A stretch of 64,000 bases of DNA from Craterostigma plantagineum (GCA_027422505.1 JAPQWV010000634.1:1-64000), one strand, 5' to 3'; positions 40,926-52,355 are shown, counted from the first letter of the stretch. Notes: a model not told the origin generated them from the sequence alone. Translations and numbers: made by a program.

Positions 40926-42395
40926 ATGGCGGAGAAGAAAGACGGCGGAAAGGCGCAATCGATTCCGCCGTACATGAAGGCTCTGTCGGGATCCCTCGGC
41001 GGCACGGTGGAGGCTTGCTGCTTGCAGCCAATCGACGTCATCAAGACACGGCTGCAGCTAGACAGGTCAGGTTCTTACAAGGGAATCGTCCACTGCGGCG
41101 CCACCATTACGAGGACGGAGGGCGTCCGCGCGCTTTGGAAGGGTTTGACGCCGTTTGCTACGCATCTGACGCTCAAGTACACTCTGAGGATGGGTTCTAA
41201 CGCCGTCTTTCAGTCGGCGTTTAAGGATTCGAAGACGGGGGAGGTCAGCGCGGCTGGGCGGTTGATGTCTGGGTTTGGGGCGGGGGTGTTAGAAGCTCTC
41301 GCCATAGTCACCCCTTTTGAGGTAAAGTTTCAACAATTCTCTGCGTGTGTGTGTGTGTGTGTTTATACAACATATTGGATTGTTTTTCTGCTTCGCTGTA
41401 GCTTTTTGACTGAAAACATCATATATAAAGTGCCTTTTGAACATTGTGAGAGAGCTTCACCTTCGCTGTAATTTAATATTTGACAATGATGGACGCGAGC
41501 ATTTTTCTCGTGATTTTCATCAATAGTGCTGCCAAAATGGATAACAAAAAGATAAACTCTGAATTTGTAGGGTGAAAGACTTGATTGAGTTGTTGAGGTT
41601 TTCCTATTCATTTTCCACTCTAAGATCTTCGGTGAATAGAATACACTGCTCCAATATGATTCCGTAAGAAGGTTATGGGTGTTGTTTTCAATCTCTTGTC
41701 ATGCTCTGCTCTTTGTAAAATTTTCACCACCATTGTTATGGAGTGAACAGTTGAGTTTGAACATGAGCACTGCAATTAGATCTTTCCCATAATTGACCTC
41801 AAACCTTTACAACTTTCGACATCATCGAACTAACCCTTCTTACCAATCAAACTAGGTGGTCAAGATCAGACTACAGCAGCAGCGAGGCCTAAGCCCCGAC
41901 CTCCTAAGATACAAAGGCCCGATCCACTGCGCAGGCACCATAATCCGAGAAGAAGGCCTCCTCGGGCTTTGGGCCGGGGCCGCCCCCACCGTAATGCGCA
42001 ACGGAACGAACCAAGCAGCCATGTTCACAGCCAAGAACGCCTTCGACAACCTTCTGTGGCACAAGCACGAGGGGGACGGGAAAACCCTCCTCCCATGGCA
42101 GTCGATGATCTCGGGCTTTCTGGCAGGGACCGCGGGGCCCGTCTGCACTGGCCCGTTCGACGTGGTCAAGACGAGGCTGATGGCTGAGACGAGGTGCGAG
42201 GGCGGCGAGCTCAGGTACAGAGGCATGGTCCACGCGATTAGGACGATATACGCCGAGGAAGGGCTGCGTGCTCTGTGGAGGGGGCTTCTGCCCAGGCTTA
42301 TGAGGATACCGCCCGGCCAGGCTATTATGTGGGCCGTGGCTGATCAGGTCACGGGCCTTTACGAGAGGAGGTACCTGCGTAATGCTGCGTTGTAG
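40926..42395 (+). CDS. SFC1: Mitochondrial succinate/fumarate carrier
   Basis: Two exons, 40926-41321 and 41856-42395, encode 311 residues of a six-helix inner-membrane carrier of the MCF/SLC25 family. It exchanges cytosolic succinate for mitochondrial fumarate, linking lipid breakdown to gluconeogenesis. The three signature repeats are QPIDVIKTRLQ, TPFEVVKIRLQQQ and GPFDVVKTRL. The sequence matches the plant SFC1 group closely (YMKALSGSLGGTVEACC; RNGTNQAAMFTAKNAFD). The start at 40926 (MAEKKDGGK) fits known SFC1 proteins. An in-frame ATG at 40812 would add 38 residues, rich in Arg/Ser. Confidence 0.95.
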
Positions 42396-42850
42396 GTCGG
42401 GTCGGGTCGACCCGCTTGTGTTTTTCGTCGGAGGCTCGGTTGAGAGGGCTTCTGAGAATTCTTTCTTTTCTCTGATAGTTTGAGAGTTCAATAATCCCCT
42501 TACAAGTAGGGTGATTGGTTTAGATTTTTCTGAGGAGTGCTTGAGATGAGGGCCTGAGGCATGGAATTTTTTTTATTTGATTTGATTTGATTTGTGATAC
42601 TCTTTTCAAATAAAAGAATTATAGTCATATTTCTAATGTAGATGTAAGAAAAAGAATAAAAGATAATCCGGTGATTTGTATTTGGCAGTGAGATTTGAGA
42701 ATTATTATTTTGCTCTTGTGATTGTGGCATTATAGGGACATAAAATTTAGCATTATAAGTAAATGACTTTTAAAATTAAGCAATTTAGAGTTGTTATAAG
42801 CAATAACCTCGATTTTGAATTAAAGTTACTTTTGAAAGTCATTATCGGCA
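42396..42850. other. Intergenic 3' of SFC1
   Basis: A/T-rich 3' flank with a short (TTTGA)n run near 42578-42592. No gene seen. Confidence 0.5.
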
Positions 42851-43175
42851 CTAGTATATACTTGCACGATCTATGCGTGTTGCAGAATAAAATTTTATTT
42901 TGTTACTCTCATTTTGAAATATGTTATTTTCATTGTCAAATATATGAACTTTATACGTGTGCAGAATATAATTTTATTTTGTTACTTTCAATTTTGAAAT
43001 ATTGTTTTTTCATTGTCAAATATATGAAATTTAAGTATAATAAATATAGAATTTAATAATAATATTTAAATTTAAAGTAATTAATTAACAAATAGAGGGA
43101 CTAAATTGAAATTAAGTTTACACATCAAATTGGCACTTTATATCCACCCATCACCCTTTTATATAATAGTATAGA
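42851..43175 (-). mobile_element. Mini-Helitron, 325 bp, minus strand
   Basis: Read on the minus strand it starts TCTATACTATTATATAAAAG (43175 inwards, preceded by A) and ends CGTGCAAGTATATACTAG (42851, followed by T). Before the end, CACG...CGTG forms a small stem. The start is nearly the same as that of the 1978-bp Helitron at 26879, so they belong to related families. Inside is a 79-base tandem repeat (units from about 42882 and 42961). It is non-coding. Confidence 0.7.
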
Positions 43176-43539
43176 TAATGCACCACTCCAAAATTTTCGG
43201 AATCGTAAACTATCCTAGAATTTGGAGCAAGATAACGGCTTCGGACGTATGGTTGTTAAATTACTTACTTTTGCAAATTATTGTGTATAATGCAGACTTC
43301 TAAATTCATTGTTACCTATAACGTTAATCCCTTAAAATTAGGGGACCAAAAACAATTCTAAGCCATTTAATTTCTGGATTGCTATTCACCGCCCCCTTTT
43401 TCCTAGTCACCGCCCCCTAAAGGGCTGGAAAAAGACGATTTTGCCCTTATGATATTTAAATTAATTTAAAAAGAGAAAAGGGCCTATTTTTCGCATCTGG
43501 TAAGCCAAATTAACGTAAAACATTGTTCGAATTTCAAAT

Positions 43540-43765
43540 CGACCGAAAAAAACGGAAAAAAAAAAAAAAACTGACCGAAAATTGATTTCGGTCAGTACAG
43601 AAACGACCGAAATCATGTTTCGGTCGGTACAGTTATGACCGAAATCCTGTTTCGGTCGGTACTGTACCGACCGAAACACGATTTCGGTCGGTGCTGTACT
43701 GACCGAAATCAATTTTCGGTCAGTACTGTAACCAACCGAAATTTGATTTCGGTCGATTTTTTTTT
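43540..43765. repeat. Left subterminal array of CGGTC palindromes
   Basis: A series of units of about 36 bases, each TTTCGGTCGGTACTGT followed by ACCGACCGAAA with variants. GACCGAAAT and ATTTCGGTC words alternate so that each unit can fold on itself. The mirror array is at 46045-46315. Confidence 0.85.
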
Positions 43766-44545
43766 TTTGTTTATTTATTTATATTATTTATTTGGATTAT
43801 TTATTTGTATATTTTATTTGGATTATTTATTTGTATTATTTATTTGGATTATTTATTTGTATATTTTATTTGGATTATTTATTTTTATTATTTGTTTGGA
43901 TTATTTATTTGTATTATTTATTTGGATTATTTATTTGTATATTTTATTTGGATTATTTATTTTTATTATTTGTTTGGATTATTTATTTGTATTATTTATT
44001 TGGGTTATTTATTTATATTATTTATTTGGATTATTTATTTTGATTATTTATTTATATTATTTAGTTGGATTATTTATTTGTATATTTTTTTTGGATTATT
44101 TGTTTGTATTATTTATTTGGATTATTTATTTGGATTATTTATTTTTATTATTTGTTTGGATTATTTATTTGTATTATTTATTTGGGTTATTTATTATATT
44201 ATTTATTTGGATTATTTATTTTGATTATTTATTTATATTATTTATTTGGATTATTTATTTGTATATTTTATTTGGATTATGTATTTATATTATTTATTTG
44301 GATTATTTATTTGTATATTTTATTTGGATTATTTATTTATATTATTTATTTGGATTATTTATTTGTATATTTTATTTGGATTATTTATTTTTATTATTTG
44401 TTTGGATATTTGTATTATTTATTTGGGTTATTTATTTATATTATTTATTTGGATTATTTATTTGTATATTTTATTTGTATTATTTATTTGGATTATTTAT
44501 TTTTATTATTTATTTGAATTATTTATTTGTATATTTATATTCGAA
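43766..44545. repeat. TTATTTGGATTATTTATTTG minisatellite
   Basis: About 780 bp of irregular copies of TTATTTGGATTATTTATTTG (about 20-24 bases per unit), grading into TATATTATTTA variants. It keeps all plus-strand frames open, yielding an artefactual hydrophobic repeat peptide. A shorter mirror tract is at 45880-46020. Confidence 0.9.
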
Positions 44546-44631
44546 ACGGAATAAATATGCAAACAAATATTGAAAACATATATAAAATCCGTCCGATACA
44601 ACAAAAGATAAAAAATACAATAGCAATAGCG

Positions 44632-45885
44632 TCAAGGGGCCTGGCGCCACCGGTCGTTGATGTCATTCAGCCTCTGTCGGAACTCGTCCGTACGCGTCGT
44701 TTCACCACGACGCAGACTGGCTAGCATGTTCGTACTCAAGCTGTACATCGTGTTGTACCACTGCACATAGCAATAATACGTACGATTACACATAAATATA
44801 AAAAAATCGACATAAAGTTTAATTACGTACGTAGTCGGCGTGGCTGCGCGGGGGTATGCATGCCGATGATGACCCCTGCTCCGTTGAAAGCAGGCGAGGA
44901 TGCGAATGCTTCTCATACCAAGCCGGCGATAAAGGTAAGCGAGAACGGCCGAACCCCACGAGTAACCACTGGCAGAGGACAACGACCGATAGAACTCGTG
45001 CATGATGTCCGGCTTCACCCGGCTCCCGCTACCGTCGACGAACAGCGTCGACCCCAGCAGAATCCACAACCAAGCGATCGCCTGCAACCCCGCCGGCCGC
45101 CTCTCCAACATCTGCTGCATCACGTCGTTAATCAGAAGCCCACCGTTTCTCCAACCCTCCCTGAGCGCTTCCGCGGAGATGCCCATAATCTCCCTCGCCG
45201 CCATCTTCTGGTCACCGGCGTCTGGTGTCCCCGATACCGGTGTCCCGTCGATCGGGATACGCAGGATCTGCTCGACGTCGTGGAGCATGATCGTCATCTC
45301 CCCCCACGGCATGTGGAAGGTGTTCGTGTCTGGATGCCAGCGCTCCACAAAAGCGCTGAGTAGAGGCTGCTCCAACTGACCCATCATAGCGTCCGTGAGG
45401 TGCGCAAGCCCCGTGCCATCGATCTGGCTCTGCGTCTCTGGCGGGAACTTGGAGTACCAATTCTTCAGCTTCCCAAGCACCAACCCCCGCTGCTCGCACT
45501 TCAGCAGGGGTCTCTCCTCCTCACCCGTCCAGATGCGGGGCGCGATGTGCCCCAGATAACTAGGGATCACCTCGTCATCATATGGACCACCGGGCTGTGG
45601 CCCCTGCACCCTCCACGAATCGTCATATGTGACCCTGGATCGCTTGCTCCCTATTTCATTTTTCACGAATAACGCAAAAATAAATTTAATTTCTTTTACG
45701 TATTTTAAGACACGACATCGCACGTCAGTTTATAGAGGAGAATGGAATTACCTGAGGAGGCCGGTGGCAGATCGTCGCCGGATGACTCAAACGATGCTCC
45801 ATCATCCGGCACACCATAATCCAACTGGGGGGGGGGGTCTACTGCTTCCCCCGGGTAGGGTCTTTCCACCCTTGGTCTGTAATTA
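44632..45885 (-). CDS. Plant mobile domain (PMD, MAIN-like) protein carried by a MULE; 5' end uncertain
   Basis: Three predicted minus-strand exons: 45752 to about 45883, 44827-45650 and 44632-44760. Splice phases agree and no stop interrupts about 360 residues. PMD signatures: GLAHLTDAMMGQLEQPLLSA, FVERWHPDTNTFHMPWGEMT, MLHDVEQILRIPIDGTPVSG, GLQAIAWLWILLGSTLFVDG and SSASGYSWGSAVLAYLYRRL. The C-terminal part (WYNTMYSLSTN onward) resembles the tail of PMD proteins. PMD proteins include nuclear MAIN/MAIL1, needed for transposon silencing and genome stability, and many transposon-borne copies. The exon content is GC-rich, unlike the flanking repeats. The first exon starts in the ATTT repeat, so the true start ATG could not be set. 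The function inside a MULE is unknown. Confidence 0.8.
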
Positions 45886-46020
45886 AATAATCCAAATAAA
45901 TAATATAAATAAAATATACAAATAAAATATACAAATAAAATACAAATAAATAATACACATAAATAACCCAAATAAATAATACAAATAAATAATATAAATA
46001 AATAATATAAATAAAATATA
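45880..46020. repeat. Right AT minisatellite (mirror of the left tract)
   Basis: AAATAAATAATACAAATAAA-type repeats, the complement of the left TTTGTATTATTTATTT tract, about 140 bp long. Confidence 0.75.
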
Positions 46021-46044
46021 CTGTAAATAAAAGATTTAATAAAA

Positions 46045-46315
46045 AAAAAAATTCGACCGAAATCAGATTTCGGTCAGTACTGTAACTGACCGAAATCAAT
46101 TTTCGGTCGGTTATAGTACCGACCGAAATCCGATTTCGGTCACTACTGTGCCGACCGAAGGATGATTTCGGTCGGCACTGTAACCGACCGAAGCATGATT
46201 TCGGTCGGCACTGAAGCCGACCGAAATCAATTTTCGGTCGGTTACAGTACTGACCGAAATTATGTTTCGGTCAGTACTGTAACCGACCGAAAATTGATTT
46301 CGGTCGGTTTTTTTT
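46045..46315. repeat. Right subterminal array of CGGTC palindromes
   Basis: About seven units of the type GACCGAAAT...TTTCGGTCGG...TACTGTAACC, the inverted counterpart of the left array at 43540-43765. It leads into the right TIR. Confidence 0.85.
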
Positions 46316-46768
46316 TTTTTTTTTTTCGCCGAACGAAAATACGTTAATTTGGCTTACCAGTCGTGAGAAAAAACCCTTTCCCTTTCCTAGTCCCTGTCGG
46401 CGATCCATTGCGATTTTAGTTTTTTTTTTTGATCTGATTTGGATATGCGATTTGAAAAGTGTTGTCTGGACAGAGCTTTATATAGATATTTTTTCTTGTT
46501 TATTATAATTTTCTCTTTTTAAATTAATTTAAATATCATAAGGGCAAAATCGTCTTTTTCTAGCCCTTTAGGGGGCGGTAACAAGTAAAAAGGGGGCGGT
46601 AAATAGTAATCCCCTTTAATTTTAGTTTGTTTGATTAATATCACGATGAAATTCCCAAGTAGCCCTCCGATTTGCTTTCTTTCCTTCACTACAAGTGCCA
46701 ACGCAGAACATGACACGAGTAAATTAGATTGAAGTGTCTTTCTTTACTAGAAAATACGAACAAATAAG

Positions 46769-49186
46769 ATGGAAACCAAAGTAGGCTCAGTGGATTCAAG
46801 CAAACCAGCCACGTGTAACGAAGTCGGCAGCCTCCCCGCGAACGGCAGCGTGTCCACCGTCCAAAACCCCGCCGTTCCGCTGTTCAACTCCGACGAGGCC
46901 ACCCTCGGCCGACACTTGGCTCGCCGGCTGGTGCAGATCGGCGTCGGTGACGTCTTCTCGGTCCCAGGGGACTTCAACCTCACCTTACTCGACCACCTAG
47001 TCGCCGAGCCCGGGCTCAATCTCGTCGGATGCTGCAACGAGCTCAACGCCGGCTACGCGGCGGAAGGGTACGCCAGGGGGCGTGGTGTCGGCGCGTGCGC
47101 CGTGACGTTCACGGTCGGCGGTTTGAGCGCGATCAACGCGATTGCCGGCGCGTACAGCGAGAATCTGCCGGTGATTTGCATCGTCGGCGGGCCGAACTCG
47201 AACGATTACGGCACGAATAGGATTTTGCATCACACCATAGGGTTGCCTGATTTCACCCAGGAGCTGAGGTGCTTCCAGGCTGTCACATGTTATCAGGTGA
47301 GTTGCGATGATCAACAGATTGAATTGAGAATTGAATCTGAGCTGATTTGATATAGCAGCTGCCTATTCCTAGCTAGTTCTCAGTTATATGGTTGAATCAA
47401 GTAATATGGTTGAAGATCCAATTTTAGTATGAGATCAAAGCAAATCAGGCACGAAGTTCAACGATCAAGCATGACCTCGATCTCCTCTGACTATACTCTG
47501 CTTCGATTTCTATCTCTTCTTTGCAGGCCGTGGTGAACAACTTGGAAGATGCCCATGAGTTAATCGACACAGCGATATCAACAGCACTGAAGGAGAGTAA
47601 GCCCGTCTACATCAGCGTGAGCTGTAACTTACCAGGGATTCCACATCCCACCTTCAGCCGCGAGCCCATTCCATTTTCGCTCTCTCGAAAGTGAGCTTCG
47701 CCTTTCTCTCTCGATCATCATATGCTATTCATGATTTACCCTTTTCGGTGTTTTCCTGACAGTTTCTTCCCATGTTCACAATAGTTCGAGCAATCCAATT
47801 GGACTAGAAGCTGCTGTTGAAGCAGCCGCCGAGTTCTTGAACAAAGCAGCGAAGCCAGTGATGGTGGGAGGCGCAAAGCTCCGTGTGGCCAAAGCCTGCA
47901 ACTCATTCGTAGAGTTAGCCGATGCCAGCGGCTACCCAATAGCTGTGATGCCCGCGGCGAAAGGCTTAGTCCCCGAAAGCCATCCACGCTTCATCGGCAC
48001 TTACTGGGGCGCAGTGAGCTCAGCGTTCTGTGCTGAGATCGTCGAGTCGGCCGACGCTTACCTGTTCGCCGGCCCGGTGTTCAACGACTATAGCTCGGTG
48101 GGATACTCTCTGCTTCTCAAGAAAGAGAAGGCCATCATAGTCCAGCCCGACCGTGTGACTATTGGCAACGGGCCCGCCTTTGGGTGCGTGCTGATGAAGG
48201 ATTTCTTCACCGCACTTGCCAAGAAGCTTAAGAAGAATACGACTGCTTACGATAACTACCGTAGGATTTACGTCCCAGAGGGCCGTCCCAGAAAATGCGA
48301 GCCCAACGAGCCTTTGAGGGTTAATGTCTTTTTTCAGCATATTCAGAAGCTTTTATCGGGCGAAACTGCTGTACTAGCCGAGACAGGCGATTCGTGGTTT
48401 AACTGCCAGAAACTGAAGCTTCCCTTGGGCTGTGGGTGAGTGTGCTCAATCTCTGCTTCTCTGTAATCTTTAGGTCAGTTAACAATATTTTTGCTTCGCC
48501 TTTCTTAGGTATGAATTTCAAATGCAGTATGGATCTATAGGGTGGTCGGTGGGTGCAACTTTAGGGTATGCCCAGGCTGTGCCTGAGAAGCGAGTGCTTG
48601 CCTTCATTGGTGATGGTAGTTTTCAGGTCTGTGCATATTATACGTTGTTGATCGAATACACTAGATTATTGCGGTTTCTGCACCGTTTGTAGTTATGCTG
48701 TAAGAAGATTTCTTTCCTCTCTAAAAAAAAGGTCACGGCCCAAGACGTATCGACTATGATTCGATACGCACAGAAGAGCATCATTTTCTTGATCAACAAC
48801 GGAGGCTACACCATCGAAGTGGAGATCCACGACGGGCCCTACAACATTATCAAGAACTGGAACTACACGGCGTTCGTGGACGCCATTTGCAACGGCGATG
48901 GGAATTGCTGGACGGCTAAGGTATGTAAAGAAGACGAGTCCAAGTGTTTTTCCTCCTAACGTCGCCCTGTTTCGTGCGGATTAAGTGTGGTTTATTTTTT
49001 TTTTTTCTCGGTAAGGTGTGGAACGAAGAAGATTTAGTGGCTGCAATCGATACTGCTACTGGGGAGAAGAAGGATTGCCTGTGCTTCATCGAAGTGATCG
49101 TTCACAAAGACGATACGAGCAAAGAGCTGCTCGAATGGGGTTCGAGGGTCTCCGCTGCTAATAGCCGCCCGCCCAACCCCCAGTAG
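46769..49186 (+). CDS. PDC: Pyruvate decarboxylase
   Basis: A cytosolic thiamine-diphosphate enzyme converting pyruvate to acetaldehyde and CO2 in ethanol fermentation. Six exons: 46769-47296, 47527-47690, 47785-48435, 48509-48626, 48732-48920 and 49016-49186, 606 residues, the usual plant length. The ThDP-activating glutamate lies in [17 protein letters not shown] and the catalytic His pair in RILHHTIG. The metal/ThDP motif runs from GDGSFQ across exon 4/5 to FLINNGG. The C-terminus ([19 protein letters not shown]) fits plant PDCs. The N-terminal extension (about 40 residues before [16 protein letters not shown]) is also usual. The gene starts about 155 bases after the MULE end, so its proximal promoter abuts the transposon. 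Confidence 0.96.
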
Positions 49187-49499
49187 GCGGGCCGGGTCGG
49201 GTCGGGTCGGTGTTTGTACTTTATGCTGGTCGTGTTGTACATTTTTACTTTGTTACTGATGAAAAAGGGATGTACAAGGGGCTAAATAATCTTGATTTGG
49301 TTACAATCGATCATTCACTAGCTAGAGAGATACGTCGGAGAGGAAGCAAAACTAACGAAAAAAAAAAAGAAAATCAAAAATTGAAACTTTAGCTGAAATT
49401 GAAAGGGGACATGGCGTCATTGAAATTCATATTGATTTGGTCGAATTAGTCGAAATAAAGTGAGGAAAAATTGTAGGTAAAAAAAAAAAAAACAAACTT
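49187..49499. other. PDC 3' flank
   Basis: 3' UTR and AT-rich flank with a GGGTC repeat right after the stop (GGGCCGGGTCGGGTCGGGTC). No gene seen. Confidence 0.5.
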
Positions 49500-49999
49500 G
49501 AGTAAAGCCTCTATAAATTAATACTATAAATTAATAAACCTCTAAAATAATAAAATCATCTTATCCTGACTTGGGCCTCTGTGAAAAATGAACAAATTCG
49601 ATATATAATAATGTTAAGAAAAATTCCTTTATAAATATTAGGTCCCATTAACATTTTAAATTAATATTACGATTATATATGTATGTATGTTGATTTGCTA
49701 AAATTATAAATATTCATGAGCTTGATACGACCGCACCATGTAAAAATGTCTAAAGATCGTTACAACAAATAAAATGATCAATATTATTATTGATAAGTTA
49801 TAATTGTATGTACTATGAATATATTTACTCATATTCTAACTTGATTCAGTCTGCAATTGGCATGGACAAAGAGATATATGTATTAAAAAAATTTCTCTTT
49901 TACTTAATAAAATATTAATTTATCGATATATTAATAACTCTATAAATTAATAAAATTTAATGGTCCCGAAGTTAATAATTTAAAGATATTTTGCTGTAG
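49500..49999. mobile_element. AT-rich TIR element (tentative)
   Basis: The left end GAGTAAAGCCTCTATAAATT and the right end (inverted) CTACAGCAAAATATCTTTAA both match a known type of plant terminal repeat of the form AGTAAAACCTCTTTAAATTAAT. GGGACC/GGGCC words lie near both ends. No clear target duplication was found, so superfamily and borders are uncertain. Confidence 0.4.
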
Positions 50000-50284
50000 A
50001 TAACTTTATAATTCCATAACAATGACTATGAATATCATGGGCTTTTTTTGTTAAATAGGATTACTTTATTATTTAAAAAAAAAAGGATTTAGTTTTTATT
50101 TGAAAAAAGGGATTGGGTATCGAAAAAAAACACCACGTGTTTAATCAAATTTTCATCTGCTCAACTCAAAATTAATTTCGAAATGAGATGTTTATCGATG
50201 AGTTCGTGATTATTCAATATATAAATGCTAAATCTGATTGAATTTTCGTATTTTTGAGCCTGAAATCGACGTTTTCGAACAGAA

Positions 50285-50515
50285 AACGATTTATTCTAAT
50301 TTTTTTATTCGAATTATTCGAACTCGAATTGTGTAATTCGAATAACATTCGAATAGGAAAACAGCCTTTATTCGAATAGAAAAATCGAATAATATTCGGA
50401 TTAATTTTTTTAATTCGAATTTATTCGAATTTGAATAGGTTAATTCGAATAAATTCGAATTAAAAAATTAATTCGAATTTAGTCGAATTTTTTTTATTCG
50501 AATAAAGAATTTTTA
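50285..50515. repeat. ATTCGAAT palindrome cluster
   Basis: More than ten copies of TTCGAAT/ATTCGAA within 230 bases, spaced irregularly with runs of T or A. It gives many overlapping small palindromes. It lies between PDC and the BAG gene and is not coding. Confidence 0.8.
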
Positions 50516-50881
50516 AATTGAGGTATTTTTTTGTATTCTTCGGTCCATTTCCTTCTGTTAATAAAAATAGGAGGCGGTCCCTTCTGTTAAGTTAACCCGA
50601 ATATCATGTGAGAATTTGTTTACTATTCTTTATTTTCTTAGTAAAGCAAAAAAAAAATGAAAACGAAAAATTAATGTAATTACCCTCGAAAAGAAAATTA
50701 ATTGGGATTTTGGGTTTGATGGGCCCAAATAGTTTTGATCCAACATATTAAACTGAAGGCTCCACTGAGAGAGAGACATGAATGAAACATAATCAGTTGG
50801 CTACCAAGGAAAATAATAGAACCCTCGACTAATTATCGTTGGAAGTGTCGAGGGAGTTCATAGCAGGGATTGAGTCGATCG

Positions 50882-52355
50882 ATGGATTGTTCAAATCGAA
50901 GTCCTTGCGGAGAACAGGAGACTATTAGCTTAAAGGTCTCGCATGGGCCTAATCACCATGAAGTTTCCGTGCCCTCTAATTCTACCTTTGGTATGTTATC
51001 ATCTGTTTGCTTTTTCGTTGTTTTCTCATTGATTGGTAGCTTTATTTTGTTTGAAATCATTCGAGGTTCGTCGAGCTAAAGCTGTATGTTATCTTTTTTT
51101 TTTTTTTTCCCTTTTCATTTTTCATCATTTGATTCTCATTCCTTGTAGTTAGTTAGTCATACGTGGGTCTCAGTGTACCTCAAGCTTTTTCGCTGTGATA
51201 AGCGATGTCTGCTTTTTGTTTGTGACTGTGTAATAAATAGATTGCAGTCTGTTATCTTTGCTCTACGATCGCGGAATAGGTCAGGCCGTTAAAGTTTGTT
51301 CTCTTAACGAGCATTAGATTGTGAGATTTGCCGAATGCTTCCTTCATGAAGAAAGCTGAAAGTGTTTGAAAATGCAAACGTGTATCTGTACAGGCGATGT
51401 GAAATCAGCGATAGCTCAAAAGATCGGCCTTGAAAGCCTTGATTCTCATATACTCTTGTTCAGAGGTAAAGAAAAAGAAGACGACGATGATCTTCAGACA
51501 TCTGGCGTTAAGGACAGCGCTAAACTGTTGCTCGTGGAGCGTGCAAATAGCAAACGTAAAAGCCCCGAAAAAGTTGTCGAGGAACCAATCGTCGTCTCAC
51601 GAGGAGGCCCAGCCGTCGCCGAAGTCAGGGAAGAAGTTGACAAACTCTCTCAACAGGTTTTTATTACCTTCTTAAATTCTTCTTCGAATTGTTTTGAGTA
51701 ATGCATGCCGTTTCTTCGTTCTCTGACAACGTTGTTAATAGGTCGAAGCGTTGAAAGCAGTCATCGATAGTAATACCAAGGTCGACGAGAAAGATATAGT
51801 TTACTTGACTGAGATGCTTATGAGGGAGTTGCTTAAATTAGATACGATAGAAGCAGAAGGAGAAGGCAGAGTGCAGAGGAAGTCAGAGGTTTTGTTTGTA
51901 GTTATCAGTTTCTACCTAATTTAGCAACGTAAGCAGTTCAAAGATACTTAATCTGTCTCTGTTTATGTATCCTCTGTTAGGTTCGTCGAATCCAAGACTA
52001 TGTGGAGACAATGGACAACCTTAAATCCAAGAATTCAAACATCCCAACTGATGAAGTCGATAGTAGTAATACTAATCCCAATCCCGTCCCTGAAACTATT
52101 CAGCGGGAGACATTCGATGATGAAGTCGAGATTGCGAATAGTGAGAATTCTGCTTCGATGCAACCACTGTTATCTGATTCTAATACTCAGCCTAGCCCTG
52201 TTCTTCATTCGCCTTCTACACCATCAATACCTACGAATCATCATCAATCCTCTGCAGAAACAAGCGATGTTTCTCAAAAATCCCTTGCGCAGAATTCTCC
52301 TAAATCATCGTCACCGTCGACTAAGGTGACGCAACAATGGGAGCACTTCGACTGA
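50882..52355 (+). CDS. BAG-family molecular chaperone regulator (ubiquitin-like plus BAG domain)
   Basis: Four exons: 50882-50990, 51394-51656, 51742-51888 and 51981-52355, 297 residues. The N-terminal ubiquitin-like domain (about residues 14-88) reads TISLKVSHGPNHHEVSVPSN, then DVKSAIAQKIGLES, ILLFRGKEKEDDDDL and GVKDSAKLLLVE. The BAG domain (about 115-190) reads VREEVDKLSQQVEALKAVID, YLTEMLMRELLKLDTIEAEG and VRRIQDYVETMDNLK. BAG proteins bind the Hsc70 ATPase domain and promote nucleotide exchange. This layout is that of plant BAG1-BAG4. The C-terminal third is a low-complexity Ser/Pro/Asn tail ending TQQWEHFD. The start is the ATG at 50882; the frame further upstream has no ATG. Confidence 0.92.

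Larger units (their letters stand above)
43375..46614. mobile_element. Mutator-like element carrying a plant-mobile-domain gene, 3240 bp
   Basis: The long terminal inverted repeats start GCTATTCACCGCCCCC at the left and, inverted, ACTATTTACCGCCCCC at the right. They stay alike for about 110 bases (CGCCCCCTAAAGGGCTGG; AAAGACGATTTTGCCC; AAATTAATTTAAAAAGAG). The flanking 9-bp repeat is TTTAATTTC / TTTAATTTT (43366-43374 and 46615-46623; one mismatch). The 9-bp duplication with long TIRs identifies a MULE. No MURA transposase is present, so it is non-autonomous. Inward from each TIR are a palindrome array and an ATTT-type minisatellite, then a GC-rich PMD gene on the minus strand. Confidence 0.85.

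Noticed and set aside
41904..42491. 195-codon minus-strand frame over SFC1 exon 2
   Set aside because: Antisense shadow; no family resemblance.
43635..44573. Long plus-strand frame encoding a repeating hydrophobic LFGLFICIIYLDYLF peptide
   Set aside because: It is the translation of the ATTT-type minisatellite. All three frames stay open and give the same kind of peptide, with no start context or family.
43540..46315. Regularly spaced palindromic repeats as a CRISPR array
   Set aside because: Units are contiguous without unique spacers, lie in a plant transposon, and there are no cas genes.
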